Origin: Verticillium longisporum
Lineage: Eukaryota > Ascomycota > Sordariomycetes > Glomerellales > Plectosphaerellaceae
NCBI GenBank assembly: GCA_019188255.1
Contig: JAETXT010000002.1
Span: forward strand, 2,294,001-2,358,000
Length of the DNA: 64,000 nucleotides
Direction: 5' to 3'
Shown: positions 11,439-25,000 of the stretch, piece after piece
Layout of the letters: every line of letters begins with the position of its first letter
How positions within the stretch are numbered: the first letter of the stretch is position 1
Program-made: the position numbers and the translations under genes
The notes under the pieces: model-generated
Told to the model about the DNA's origin: nothing
The model's database searches: none
Seen by the model: the letters and a program-made list of their open reading frames with translations, nothing else

Positions 11439-13392
11439 TGTGGTGGATGTGGATGATGTGGAGTTGCGCGGTTGGTGACGTGTTCTGACTGAATGGAGGA
11501 GTCGCGATGATCTTTATGACCATACCTGAGGTGTAACAGTGAGACGTGCGAGTTTGGGTATCATGTGTGAGTGTGGAAGGGAACTACTTGAAGTCTTCCG
11601 TGACCCATATCTCAATTGAGGTCTTCCCAAATAGAAGTTCTGCGGGGCAGTGACTTGTTGGCCCGTGCACGCACGACATCTCCTGCGCATCTGACGGGTG
11701 GCTTCATTTTTGTCAGCTCTACCGTGGCTGTCGATCACTAGATCCAGAGACACAGCGAGCAGGCTGGGAAGGATGAGATATGTCGAAGCCCCTTGTCCAG
11801 AAACGATATGAGTCGTACTGCGTCATGACTTCTGACCGCCAGACTGCCGTCTCCTACTGACATCAAGGACAGGCCAACGTGGCCCCTCTTGGATCGGGAA
11901 GTGATGCCTGGGTACCAGAAGCTGGGCTTCACGTATTGTTCGACATTACAAGTCAATCATATTGCGGGGGTCAACATTGACAAAGTTGCTTTTGGCTGCC
12001 AGCCGCTACAGCGGTCAAATATCTTCCCACATGCTACTGAAACCCGCCCATGCCATGTGCTGGAAGAAAAGAGGCCGGCCATTATTTCCATTCTCTCCCA
12101 TGAGTATCAAATGCGTCCATTGGGTTGGTGAAATCAATCAGCTGTCGGTAGTGTCCTCGCTTTTCAACGAATATGCCTGCAGGCATGGTATGTGCCCCAA
12201 CACCCCGGTGCGCCTGCACTGACATCGTCGGCTGATGCGGAATACTTCTTTTACCTCAAAGTCTTTCCCAGTGCAGAAGTGCCTCGATAGAAACCACTTC
12301 GGTATGACTGCCCGGGAGAAGGACGGCAGCAAGTGCTGTTTTATACTTGGTGAGAGAGCATTAGTCGGTACTGGCCTCTCGGGTGGACCTTCTAGCTTTC
12401 AAGATTGCTGCTCAGATGAGCTCGAGAGCAAGAACGGATTCGCAGTAAAACCACACTTCCTCGAGGTTGCGGCTGACGTAGAAATATACCGCTGGGGCAT
12501 ACGGCTGGTCTAATCTCCCAAGCCTTCCATACGGCCAGTTTTCGCGGGAAGTGAAAGGGAGCCCTGGTGTCCCTCGGGCTTCGTTACCATGGAGAACTCG
12601 CAAAGGAGATTGATTCAGCCCAACTGCAAACAGGCTCAAGAGCTTGCTGTGCAGGAGGGGCTGCTATCCATAATTCATATTGTTCCTGCAGTTGTCGGTC
12701 AACAGGTGACGTGCCAGTCGTCCATACCGAGCCTAATCCTGCACCTTGACGAGCCATGCTGATACCGCATGGAAGGTTGTGATGCCTCGTCAATGTACAG
12801 TGTTACGGTGCCGATGAAGCCGGGCCTATTCATTGAATCTCACGCGCACCCGGACCCTATTACTCTCGAGATGCGGGTTACAGGTGTGTTTGCTCTATGA
12901 GATCATCGAAACAGTGGGCATATCTCTGGAATTTTGGGTTAGTTACTGATCGCTGATCTTCTCCAGACAACAAGCCGCCATATGAATCTCTCGGCCAGGG
13001 TCCAATTCCCCGAGACAAGTCTGCCGTATCGCGGGGTCGCTATCACGTCAGTCGATAGGCCGGCAGTGGGACGCAGAGTCGCATTTGCATGCCGCAGACG
13101 TATCGCCACTTCACGCCGCATGCTCGCCCGACCAGCCTTGCCACCTCACTGTACCCAGAACACAGCACCCATCATCGCCCCGGCTATTCGACGCTGGAGG
13201 CTTGACCAGTTATTGGCAGCAAAGCCATTCCAAATAGTGAAGTCACGCATTCGCTGGAGCAAGATCAGGACTCCGGATCTGACATCATGAGGGTGAGCTC
13301 GAAGGACCTGACTCGCCGCACAGGAACCACCAGTCGGGAGGAGAGCTTTGATCTGGGTTGAGGGAGGTTATTGGCAGACGAGCAGCCACACC
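11439..13392. other. Gene-poor region
   Basis: No gene supported. Only short, overlapping, domain-free frames on both strands. The first few hundred bases are presumably the promoter of the reverse-strand cyclophilin gene. Confidence 0.55.
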
Positions 13393-13423
13393 ATCCCTTT
13401 GAAACCGAATTCAGTCTCAGTAC
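13393..13423 (+). repeat. Left terminal inverted repeat of the MITE-like element
   Basis: Pairs with 13689-13719 on the opposite strand, 29 of 31 bases identical. Confidence 0.8.
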
Positions 13424-13688
13424 TTACAGCGCTCCATAAGCCGTATACCGCCTTCGTAATCAGGTTTAGCGCCGCTACTTTCCAGTATCCCCTCAGTACC
13501 TAGAGCCCTGGTTCATTCTAACGTAATCCACCTAGATCTTCACTATATACCCCAGTACGCCTGATATCATTAGGTGTCCTGTAGAACTCTAGCTTATTGT
13601 GAATGTACTGTGGGCGATTTCTACGATTTAATTGGTTGTGAAGCTTGTTTCTGCCACGTTAATCGGGTCCTTCTAGTACGTATTTTTT

Positions 13689-13719
13689 GTACTGAGATCG
13701 AATTCGGTTTCAAAGGGAT
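13689..13719 (-). repeat. Right terminal inverted repeat of the MITE-like element
   Basis: Reverse complement of 13393-13423 with two adjacent mismatches. Confidence 0.8.
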
Positions 13720-16700
13720 AGGTACGGCATCAACTGGTCATGTCCTGATCCTCGAGGCCAGATGTTGGATGGTGTACACCACGATGCAACGGTGTCCCGG
13801 ATGGAGCGGTGCGGTGCGGAATTGATGGAGTGCCGAGATCGGTGGTGGAGTGGAGTGGAAGGGTGGGAGAGTGATGCCGTCAGATGTTTGCCGATGGAGC
13901 CGTGGTCTTCTGTGAAGGATCGGCCTGTGCAAGCGCATCATGGCTTAGCTCGTGTCATGAATCGTCCATTCAGACACCATGATTATCTCTACGGATGTGA
14001 GCGCTATCAGCGCGGAACCAGCCTGCTGATGTGGTGGTCTTAGTGCATCGGCAGCAACCGGCAAGCGACGCCCTACAGAAGAAGATGGGAGCCTCGAAGG
14101 TGTTATTGCCGGAGCGATTTGACATCCTCGCATGCTCTGACCCGGGAGGACCGGGGAGCGGCGCTCAAGACGGAGGGGCGGATGTCGCATTAATGACGAG
14201 GGTCTAAATGTGGAGGATCGCCATGAGAAGGGGCTCATTCATGCTGTTGTTTGATTGTAGGTGCAGTGTCTCTTCAAGCCTCTTTGACATTGTGATACTC
14301 TGGCTTGCACGAGATTCCTCGAGCTCCCAACCAAAGACCAAATGGCATGTCTCGAGTGAGGCCGGTTCTCTGACAGTAGAGCCCCAGAAAAAAAAGAGCT
14401 TGTCGAGGCTTGGCTTGAGGTCATCCGTGAGATGCTGATGCAACGACTCGCGAGCACAGCACAACGATGGGCGCTGAGTGGTCAAAAGCAGGACCTGTGG
14501 CATTGGCCAGCCACGATGCTGACGAGTCCACGCGGATCTCCGGGGAAAGATGCACCCACAGCACCGCAGCCCCGACGGATTTTCTAGCACTTCACACTGT
14601 TGTTCGTCTGGGAAGAAGGAGGGCCCTTGTTGTCCCATCCGTTCCCTTCCAGAGCTCCCCCCTCCCCCCCTCACCCCCAGATCCTGATTCACACATCTTT
14701 GCGGAATCGTCGGCTTCAACGGTATCCATCATTTAGTCTTTTCTTGCTCACAGTCGGAATGAGGCTGAGCCGGTCATATGCCAGAAACGGACGATATGAC
14801 TTTGACACGCAGGTCCAAGGCCAACCAAAACCGGTCCAAATTGGTCCCTGAGGAGGTAACGGCTGCCAAGGACACCGAGGGCCGCGCATCAAGGTTAGCT
14901 AGCTAGCATTGGGGCCGTACGGCCACTGCTGACCTCGCCTATGGAGAAAATGTCATCTGCCAATCACCAAGATACAGCTAGCAGCGACCGCAACAGGAAA
15001 TACCAGAAAGTTGTAGCACGGCGCCATGTATTGGCTGAGCCTCGCCTTTGTTTGTCGCACTGGAACAGCTGCAGCTGCAGCAGCCGACCCATGGAACGAC
15101 TTGGTGTGGCGGCACGTTGGCTCCGAGCTGAAGGTCAGACTTGGTTGCGAACGGTACAGCTACGAGCGAGCCCTACAAGCCGACCATCTTTAATCAACAC
15201 CATGTGCACAGGAAAGCCTCAGCCTCAGCCCGGCGCCGACGGCTGAGGCAGGCTTTTGACTTTCTCCAACTCGTGCACAACGATAGAACGGAAGTAAGAA
15301 ACGCTCTGTGCCGCTCCCAGTAAGAAAGAGAGTTTACCCGGCCACGCCTGCGGCAATTGCGGGATCAAGGGATCTCCAGCCGAGGCGCCTGGGGCCTCGA
15401 CGCCTGATCATTCCAGCGTACGAGCCCGTGTGCCACATAGGAAGCTGAAGCCGCTTGAACACCACTCGCGAGCCGTAGGTCTGGACCTGAGCCAGAATAC
15501 GGGGATGGCGTGTAAAAAAGGGTCGATGTGGAGGTGGATGTGAGGGGTTTCGATGCGACTGCGTCTGTGCCGCTTGCCTGTTCGGTGCGTGTCGGGACGA
15601 GAGGACGGGGGGGAGGGCATACCAGTGGCAGCTTCGGGCCGTCCTGAATGAGGGGGATACATGGTATATATTCCGGCCTGTCCGACCTTCTGTTCCTGCT
15701 TTGGCTTGAGGGCGCCAACTCGATCTGTTCTTCGACGGCATTCTGCAGGGTCGCACCGACGACTCGTGTGAGCGATCTGAATCGCGCCGCCGCCAGTATG
15801 TGCCATACCTCCACTGGAAAATAGCAACGCCGTAATTGTGGATGCATCGCAAAGACCGATTTTCTCTGTTTTCAGCCGCGACGTCAGAGCTTAGAATCGG
15901 ACTAATGACAACAACAATTCCTTTTGTCTTTTGCTCGCAAGGTGAGTTGTGTCACGCCAGCGCCGGTCCGGTCTTCAGAAGTCAGTGCTCTGACCTGGGA
16001 CCGTCAGCGCCTAAAAGGGGCCCGACCCTGCGCCATGGGGACCTGTGCCGTAATTATGATGCATGAAAAGATGCTACAAAAAGTCGACAGGTACTAGACA
16101 TTCGTCGGTAGTACGGAAGCCCCGACAGGCTGGCACGCAAGCGATGGATTAGAAAAAGTTGAGCCATTGAAATTCTGACAGTACGAAGGATAGATAGCTG
16201 GGTCTCCGTGTGGATTGCTCATAGCCCCTGGATTGACCTGGCCGTGTCTCGGAACAGGGGCAGAGAGACACGACCTGGCCCCTCTCGCCTTGATTGCTTG
16301 TTACGGCGGTGCACTGAAGGGTCAATCATCAACAAAGACGAGAAAGGAGGACCTGATCGCTAAATCTCGCTTCGTGGCAGATCTCCAGCTGGTCAGGGCA
16401 GGCGAAGTGATTTGATGAGGCGGCGACAAGATGCTGGGTGGAAGGCCAGGTAGGCAGGTACCTTATGTGGTGAGGGCGCGGCTAGACCGTTGGTTCCAGC
16501 CACTCAAATCAATTGCACACCACTTCATCACGAACCCCAAGCCGCCAGTTGCTCACATAGCCTCGCCAGTCACCCGCTGCTGGCTGCCAAGTACCTCGCC
16601 TATCAAGACAGCTACGCTGCTACTCCTGCCGCTGCCACTGGTAATGCTGCGCAAAAGACAGGGCAGCCTTTAAAGCCCGCCAAGGAACAGGGTGCCACAC

Positions 16701-17340
16701 CCCCAAGCCCGCCCAGAAGAAGCTAGTCTGTCTGAGAAATCCCAGCAGCACAGTGCCCAAGCAACTCGGCAGGACCCCCCGGACCAGGGAAAGAGCGAGT
16801 CGCCATTCTCACGTCTCACGTAGGCCTGCCCGGGCTGGTCTTCCCCCGACTTTCCCTCTTTATCCGTTGCTCGCCCACACTCGCCACGCCCTGCATCGCT
16901 TTCCACTCCTTCGTGACCTTCCCACTACATCGAGCCAGTCCGCCCCGGACGTTGAAACTGGCGCCCTCTCCACCGGCTACACCCATTTCCACACCACATT
17001 GCCGTTGCCGGTCTCGCCAACCCCCTTCGTTCATTTTTCCCTCATTCATCGTCCCAATACCATCAATCGAACGAGGCACGTAACGACAACAGGCCGATCC
17101 TCCCTTCGCCCGATATACTGTAGCGGAGGAGGACTGAGGCTACATGGTGGGGCGCAGGATTGAAGCCCTCTGATCACAATCCCCACCCTTCAACAGCAAC
17201 GACATCTAAGGTTTTCCGGACGTGCGAATGCTGGGACGCCTTCCACGGGCTCCGACAGCCATTTCCGCCTGAGACCTCCCGCCCGTCGATGACGAGGACG
17301 CCCTCTGGCCGATACCCTTAGCCCCCCTCGTTGAATCAGA
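13720..17340. other. Gene-poor region and long upstream region of the RING gene
   Basis: I see no gene. Three overlapping reverse-strand frames at 15334-15852 and one at 14204-14719 lack any recognisable motif, and mutually overlapping frames argue against coding. From about 16830 the sequence becomes pyrimidine-rich and is probably the transcribed leader of the 17341 gene. Confidence 0.55.
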
Positions 17341-18883
17341 ATGGCTGCCGTTGCCAACGACATACTCGGCCTCGTCGCCCGCCAGGCCGCCACTTCTGCC
17401 TCGTCTGCCATTAACGAGGCGATATCTACAGCGACCTCAGCCTCGTCGACATCATCACCGACGCCCGACCGAACCTCGCAGGGCCCAGCGGCCCCTCGCA
17501 GTCTGAAGGGAACGGAGGCGGCAGTGGAGGCGGCGGCGCCAGCTCCCCACTGCTATTCTTCGTGGCGCTGGGCTTTGGCGTTGTGTTCACCAACCTCTGG
17601 TCAGTTTAAACCTTATGATCTGCTATTCAAGCGTGAACTCTACGTCGCGCCGCAGTCATGTATGTTTCCCTCGAGAAACAAATATTAACGCGGTATTGCC
17701 CAGGATCATCGTTGGTGTGAAATACTGCTTCCGGTACAACGCTCGCAACCGACAGATGCGCCTGAACGAAGACGGCGAGCCCATTACCCTCGAAAACATG
17801 CCTCGCCCGCACCGCCGCCGTCGCGAGAAGAAGTTGATGACGATGGAGGAGGTGAACGAGAAGTTCCCCATGATGAAGTACAAGAGCTGGGTACTTGAGC
17901 GCGCTAAGGAAGGCTTGCCCACCGCTGGAGGCGTGTCGGCTCCTCCAAGTCGTGCGGGCAGTGTTCGATCTGTTCAGGGTATTGTTCCCGTTGTCGCTCC
18001 TGAGGAGCCTTCAAGGGACCGCAACTCGACCGGTGTTCAGCCTGCTACCAACGCTGCAGCGGTCACGAACGCTCCCGATGAAAAGAAGGCTACCGTCACG
18101 AACGATGTAGATGGGAACGCCGGTCAGACTTCTGGCACCACTGCTCAACCCGCCGCTGCACCCCCACTGCAACGAGTTCACAGTGAGGACGACGACGATG
18201 ACGACGAGCACATCAATGCTGCCGTGCCACCTGAACTGCTTGCCTCGAGCGGTGATACGTGCGCCATTTGCATTGACAGCCTAGAGGATGACGATGATGT
18301 TCGAGGCCTGACGTGTGGTCATGCCTTCCATGCCGTCTGCGTTGATCCCTGGTTGACAAGTCGACGTGCATGCTGTCCTCTGTGCAAGGCCGACTACTAC
18401 ACGCCAAAGCCACGCCCCCCGCCTGGTGAGGCCGATCCCAATAACGCCAACGCACGTATGAATATGCCCAACGCACCCCCGGCTGCGTGGTATAACCTAC
18501 GTGGATCTCGCCTGGGAGGTTTTGGCGGCCGTATCGGAGGTTTCATGCCCAATGATTCGCGAAGCCGCAATGCCCGTGGCAATCGCAACCGTCGCCAAAC
18601 GGGCCAGGAGGCTACAGCTGCGCCGATTGCGGAACTTGCTACCGCCACTCAGCCTCCCGTCACCGCAGAGGTGACTCGACCAGCCGCGGCTCCCGCCGCC
18701 TCAGGTGCGCGGCAGGGGCTCTCCAACTTGAGGTTCTGGAGGAGAAACAGGAACGATGACAGCAACAATACTGCGCCGAGCCAAGCTGAAGAGGTGACAG
18801 CTTCCGGCGAGGCTGTGACCCCGTCACAGCTAGAGGCTGGTACACGTGCAGCGCCTGCGCCAAACACTGAAGTGGTGCGGTGA
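17341..18883 (+). CDS. Membrane-anchored RING-H2 protein, probable E3 ubiquitin ligase; one frame break in exon 1
   Basis: Probable ubiquitin ligase on an internal membrane. Exon 1 is 17341-17599, the intron is 17600-17703, and exon 2 is 17704-18883. The N terminus is Ser/Thr-rich. A glycine-rich linker leads into a transmembrane segment (SPLLFFVALGFGVVFTNLW) that is in a different frame from the ATG. One base must be missing between about 17415 and 17526. With it, exon 1 ends in phase to complete W at the splice (TG|G), followed by VGVKYCFRYNARNRQMRLN. The total becomes 1440 nt (479 aa). The RING-H2 (CAIC, CGHAFHAVC, CCPLC) lies about bases 18260-18390 and has all eight ligands. An acidic run (SEDDDDDDEH) precedes it. 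The C-terminal third is Arg/Asn- and Ala/Pro-rich and looks disordered. The substrate is unknown. Confidence 0.82.
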
Positions 18884-19466
18884 GCAGTGCTACAGGCCTT
18901 GCACGAGAACTGGCAGACTAGTAGAACTGCTCATCTTGAACCATTTCTGTACATTTACCATCTCTCACACATCCCTGGCCTCGCTGGTCTCGGCATGTTC
19001 TCTCACTTTCGACTACAGAATCGGAAGCTCATTATGACACATCTTTGATGCTGCATATTCGAAATACCCCACGACACCCCAAACCTATATATCGCGTCTC
19101 AGGAGTTTGTTTAATTTGATTTTGTATCAGGGGATCTCAAGGAGGACTAGGAGGAGAGATTCATACTGCTATAAGGCAGTTTGGGCACAGCATCAACGCG
19201 GGGGAGGATGGAAGCGAGTTGGATTGTCAATTTTTCTCTGGGTCTCAGGGGAAAAGCGGCGGAGTTGCGGCGACATATGCATTCTCGCTGTTTCACATGT
19301 GATAACGATTAGCTAGACGAAATCACTCATGAACAATCTTGAATGTCAATTTGCTGTGTGACGGGGTTCGACTTGGGATCGTTGTTACGAGCGTCATGGA
19401 TCTTGTTGAGTACCTAATGTACACTGGCTTGAAAGCCTGGCTTATCCTGCATGCCAGCAGATACGA
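18884..19466. other. Intergenic region between convergent genes
   Basis: Shared 3' flank of the RING gene (+) and the GPALPP gene (-). No feature supported. Confidence 0.6.
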
Positions 19467-20575
19467 TTAAAGGAACGAGCCCTTCTGGAAGCGGCCCCCA
19501 AAGTCCTTGGCCTTGCCCAGCAGCTCCCGGCGTTGCGTGCTGTTTATCCTCCCCCCCAGCGCCATGTCCTTCTCGCGATCAAAGGCTCGCGCGCTCGGGT
19601 CATCCTCCTCCTCATCGTCCTTCCGTCTCCCGCCCTCCTTGCGCGCCGTGGCGTGTGTCTCGTACAGGCTCTTCCCCTAACAGCCTCGAGATTCTCCGCC
19701 GTCCGCCTCGCGCGCTCCTGCTCCCTGCTCGGACGCGCCGCCGCACCAGCGGCGGATGCGCCCTGTCTCTCGAGCTCCGACCCCGCCGGCGCGGCGCGCC
19801 CGAGCACGGCGTCCTCGAGGCGCTTGCGCTTCTGCTCTGGCGTCTCGGTCCAGATGCTGCTGATCTCAGCGGGACCGCCCGCCGGCGCCGAGGCGTGCGG
19901 CTTGTTGGACGCGAAGCGCCGGTTCTTGAGCTTGGAGGGGTCGCGCTCGCTGTAGCCCGCCGCGGCGGGCGGCGGGGCGAGCATCCAGTCGTCGCGCTGG
20001 GGCGCCGCTGGGGCGGCGGCGGGTTCGAGGGCTGCGAGGGCCGCGGCGCGGGACTGCGCAGCTAAGTGGGCTTGCGCTGCTTTCGAACCTGGCAAGGCGG
20101 GTGCGTAGTCGTCTTCCGAGTCGGAGGCATCCGAGTCGGCACCGGGGGCGGGGACGGTCGACGATTCTGCGGTCAGGGAGTCTGCTGGTGGCGGCAGAGA
20201 GGGGCCGATCGTGCGTTTCGGGGGAAGTGAGGGGCCTATTGAGGGTTTGCTGGCGGATGGAGTGTCGGCTGCTGAGGATGCAGAGGGCCCGTAGTCGTCG
20301 TCGTCGTCGTTGTCAGAAGCATCGAGGTCTATCTCGTCTGTGTTCGTCTTGGCGGTCGGTGGGAGGGAGGGGCCGGCGGCCGTCTTGGGCGCAGAGGAAC
20401 CTTGCGCTGCTGGAGCGCTCGGCCCGAAGCCGTCGTCCGAGGAGTCGTCGTCATTGATGTCGATCTCGTCTATGTTGCGTGCTTGCTTCGTTGGCGGTGA
20501 CTCGTCTTCTTGGTCGTCGGGGGTGCGCTTGCGCTTCGATGGGCTGGGCGGCATCTGGGGGCCGATTGAAGTCAT
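19467..20575 (-). CDS. GPALPP-motif / DUF3752 domain protein, one frame break near the C terminus
   Basis: Single exon of 369 aa after correcting one base. The N-terminal two thirds is acidic and disordered, with repeated IGPxxPP/AGPSLPP/GPSLPP elements (IGPQMPP, AGPSLPP, IGPSLPP twice) alternating with Asp/Ser tracts. This is the signature of GPALPP1-like proteins. The C-terminal DUF3752 region follows: RDDWMLAPPP, KNRRFASNK, SSIWTETPEQKRKRLEDAVLG. The open frame as given stops at 19544 with a nonsense Arg-rich tail. Adding one base at the CCCC run 19674-19677 (GGGG on the coding strand) restores GKSLYETH, DPSARAFDREKDMALGGRIN and LLGKAKDFGGRF, with a stop at 19469-19467. The total is then 1110 nt. 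Function in fungi is unknown. Confidence 0.85.
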
Positions 20576-22000
20576 TGTGAAGCTTGTACTGCGGAGACAA
20601 GTGCTCGTCTGAGTGGATTGGGCGGTTATTTGGGTAGCTCAAAGTAGCTTTTCGTATCGTTGTCGGGTGGTTTGAAGGAGTGAGCTGTTGGCCGTCAGTG
20701 GGATCCTCTTGTGAAGCTTGTCTGTGACGGGGGGTTGATTGCGATTCCCGACCTGACTAATGTGGTAGCGGATGCACTATGGGTGATGAATCGGGCATGT
20801 GGGTCAATTACCCCAATGTCACTGTCTGGCATGTATCATTACAGGCCTTCAGGACTTAGTATCCAGAACAAATGCCTGGAGGTCTGGGAAGCAGTCTTGT
20901 CTGCCATGCTGTGTGAAACGAAACACGATTCACTCCCGAGCCTAAGCGCAAGGCAAGTTGAGTTATGGACCCGCGCTTCCCAGCGATAGTTGAGCGTGCT
21001 CACTTGTATCTTCTTAAAGACAGGATCATCCACATCATCATCGAGAAGACCAGCATCACCGTTGGCATCTATGGATAGGAGAACGGCTCTCGATACCGAG
21101 TGTCTAGTTCTGTAGCAACCTAAATAAGCCACGGTCTAGCCGTTGATGTAGGTTGAATTAGTTGCCTCTGATATGGTCGACTTGAGGACTCGTCTCAAGC
21201 TGGTCTTTCCATGCCCTTGACAATGCCCTTACCCATCATATCAGGCACAAAAGCCCATGTCGACCAAAGTCCCATTGCCGAATGAAAAATAATATGCAAG
21301 TTCTCGAAACCTAACGTTCATTATCGTCAAGTTTCTTGGATGGGTGACGAGCCCGATGAGCTTCCGTCTTGTTTCAAGGTCTGCCACCAATCGTGATCCA
21401 ATACAGCCTCCCAGCGCCGAGGCAATACAACACTCAACACAAGGGAGCCGCAGCTCAATGAATTGTGTGAAAGATAAAAAGGCCTCATGATAAATAGACT
21501 AGCTCGCATATCGAGAGGTCCATCATCATCCAAGAAGCAGATATCAATGAACTGGGTGCAGCCTTATGGAGATCAGCGAGCACGGTGCACCGTCATGCAG
21601 ATCGCGCAGCCACTTGGCTTTGGCACCCCTGACTGCCAGGCTCAGGCCCGCCGGATGAACCGCGGGCCGTTACAGCATTGGCCAGTGGAGGTGCTCCCCC
21701 CCAGCAACTGCGCCTCTAGGCAGTTGGAGCTTCCCGGGCGACGTGATACTTGGCTCGCCGCGCACTCCAGGCTGATTCAAGCTTCCTCCACTCGACCACC
21801 TCTTCTTGCGACGCAGCTGTTGTCTGACCAAGAGAACGATTGGGCGATACTACAGCTTATATTCTTCATTTAAAGCTCAGAAATCGATTGCCATATACCC
21901 AGACATCCGACATCGAGCGGGTGACCCAGTACCTCGGAGCTCCACTGAGCTCTTTCGACACTCTCGGAGGATATGATACGCGCGTAATGCTCTGCTATCG
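20576..22000. other. Intergenic region between divergent genes
   Basis: Promoter-side region of the GPALPP gene (-) and VPS8 (+). No domain-bearing frame on either strand. Confidence 0.6.
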
Positions 22001-25000
22001 ATGAGCCCACCCCCAACGGAGAGTGACGAGGGACATGGTCGGACAATGGCCGAAAACGATGACAGCTCCTCCCCGGATACTTCGCAGTCCATTATCGAAG
22101 AGGATTCGACTGGCGCCGCCAACCACGAGGATGTCCTTCATCTTGCTGAAGAGCAAGATACGCAGCTCAACCACGCGTTAGAGCTACCAAATCCCGTGGA
22201 AACTGGGATCACGGCGAATCGATACCGACAGATACTACGTGGTCAAGTGGATGATGTATCGGAGGATGGGTCTGTGGACGCCCTGCCACGGCGAGTAGGC
22301 AGTCCTATAGACTCCCTTCTCTCAGTGCCGGATGACACCCCATCCATTGCGGTATGTTTAGACCATCTTGCGCGGGAGGGTATGAGCTGACGAGCTGCAG
22401 GGCTCAGGGGTATCTTCCCCCGGAAGCAGTGTTCTTCCTTCTGTTGCTTCAAGACCTGGCCTCAGCAGCCCGACACCTTCGTTCAGGCCCTTTGACCGAC
22501 GATTCCAATCGCGATTATCCTCTAGCTTCACCGGGAGCCCGCGACCTTCCTCGCCGGCGTTCCTGTCAACACACAGCCGCAACGCCTCCCTGAGCTCTCA
22601 AATCATATTTAGCAAAGACGACACCGAGGTCCAGACACCACCTTGGGAGGTCGTCCGATGGACAAAGTTGAAGAAGATGAACAGTCAGGCGTTTTCGGAA
22701 GCCGGGAAGCGAAACTTTGGTGTACCAACCTGCATCGCCGTGTCGGCCTCGATTGTTCTCGGCACGAGTAAAGGGATAATCTTAATGTTTGACTACAACC
22801 AAAACCTCAAGACCATTCTGGGGCCTGGGACAAAGGCCGTCGAATCTGGTGCCATCACCTCAATTGCAATTTCGGCGGACCACTCGACGATTGCAGGAGG
22901 CCATGCCAATGGCAGCATCTTCACATGGAACACCAGCAGGGCGTCGAGGCCTTTTCTACAAATTCCTCACCTCGAGCCATCCCAGATGCAAAATCGGACG
23001 GAAGACGGCCATGTTCCCAACGTGGCCGTCACGCACCTCGGGTTTCTAGGCACCAGGCACACCGCCCTGGTTTCTGCTGATGACAAGGGCATGGCCTTTT
23101 CGCATCTTGCGACAAGGGGTACAGGTGCTCTGGGAAGGACCGTAAAGACAACCAGGATTCTGGGCCGATATCCGGACGCGCCTGCGCCAGTTGGAAAGAC
23201 GATGAGGCCCAGCACCGTTTTAGCCTTTGCCTCCTGTCCACTTGGGAACACGGAGAGAGCTACGGATAGCGTGGGCCTGACGGCCATGCTGACGCCTTAT
23301 TTGCTTGTCATCGTCTCTACAACACCTCTTGCGCAGACACAACACAAATCGGCTCGACCAAAAGATGTCGCTCAACACAGTGCCATGACCGGCTGCCTTG
23401 CATGGTTTCCAGCTGTCAAACTTAAGGTTCCAGATCATACAACAGGAAGCGACATCTCTAAAGTCAAGCTCGTATACTGCTGGTCCAACGTCCTGACCAT
23501 TCTCGACGTCGATGAGATTCCCTCGGACAACAAGGACAAACCACCAACTCTTACGTTTAAGTCGCGGAACCGATGGAAGTGCGAAGAGGCAATTGTTGCT
23601 GTTCAGTGGCTCAGTCGCTCTGTTCTCACCGTCCTCACCATCACTCAACAACTCATCGTACTGGAGGATCGAAGCATGCGCATGACTGATGGCTTCGATC
23701 TCATTCATAAGTACATCTACCACGTCGACCTTTTCTCCAAGCAGCTTCACTCCCTGGTCGAGCAGCATGACGAAGGAGACACCTCGATGCATGGCGTGGT
23801 GGCAGATGCGTTTTACATGAGCTTCAAAGCATACAAAGGACGTCTCTTCCTGCTTGGGTTCAACGACGTTTCCATTGGGTCTTTATCGAATTGGGCGGAC
23901 CGACTGATTGCTCTCATGGAGAATGGCGACTACATTGCTGCCATACGCCTTGCAACCTCGTATTACACGGGCGACGCTGAGAAGCTGACAGTCGGCCTCC
24001 CAGAAGACACAGCTCTTCGACATTCGATGGTGCATGATAAGCTGATGGAGATAATGAGCGCATCGCTGAAGTACGCCTTTAGCCAGCGACAGAAAGATCC
24101 TACGGTGGTAGATGAAACTCACCTGCAGGAGTTGGCCGAAATTTGCTTCGTGGCTTGCCAAAGCGTAGGTGATCTCGACTTCCTTTTTGACGAGATGTAC
24201 GAGTGGTACGAAGACGCCAGCGTGGAAGGCATTTTTCTCGAAACACTTGAGCCACACATCCTCGAGAGGACTATCACCATTGTCCCCCCGGGCGTCATCA
24301 AGTCGATGGTGACCTATTTCGTTACCAAAGGATGGGAAAGTCGTCTCGAGGAGATGATCGTCCACATGGAAACTACCACACTGGATCTCGACCAAATCAC
24401 TCTTCTCTGCAAACAACACAGGCTCTATGACGCTCTAATCTACGTGTGGAATCAAGCTCTAGGCGATCATATCACACCTCTCATCGACCTTCTGAGTCTG
24501 TTGGTGCCCCTCATGAGCAATGGCGAATATCCATCCTCTAATGATATGGACGACCAATACAGCGCCGACGCTGTCAAGATGTTCCCCTATCTCTCATACA
24601 CCCTGACCGGGAGGATCTACCCGACGGGGGAGTACTTGGACGATACAGCAGGACCAAAGGCGAAAGCTGAGATCTACTGGTTCCTGTTTTCGGGCAACAG
24701 CGTTACATGGCCTAGAGGGAGTAAACGCCGATTTCTTACAAGATCGTCACAAGCCAGTGAGCCCTCTTTCCCCTACCTTCGACTCATCCTCAAATTCGAT
24801 GCGCCGAGTTTCCTGAGTGCCCTCAACGAAGCGTTTGAGGACTCATATTTGAACAACTCACCGGAGAAACACACCGGAACCGTTGACGGGGATATGCCTG
24901 AAGAGCAGATCTTTGGGATGACTGTGGACCGGCAATATGTCGTGTCCATCCTTCTCGAGATCATGAACCCCGGCGACTTTGCCCCTGAAGACACCATCTA

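Larger units (their letters stand above)
13393..13719. mobile_element. MITE-like non-autonomous DNA element with about 31 bp terminal inverted repeats
   Basis: The left end (13393-13423) and the reverse complement of the right end (13689-13719) match over 31 positions except two adjacent changes. The shared outer part is ccctttgaaaccgaattc, followed by AGTCTCAGTAC on the left versus GATCTCAGTAC on the right. The 327 bp element is more AT-rich than its flanks and has no coding capacity. A target-site duplication is unclear: the right flank starts TA, and the equivalent left bases are CA, which would fit a mutated TA duplication of a Tc1/mariner-like (Fot1/pogo) element. Confidence 0.75.

Noticed and set aside
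15334..15852. Three overlapping reverse-strand frames
   Set aside because: Mutually overlapping, no recognisable motif, no splice structure.
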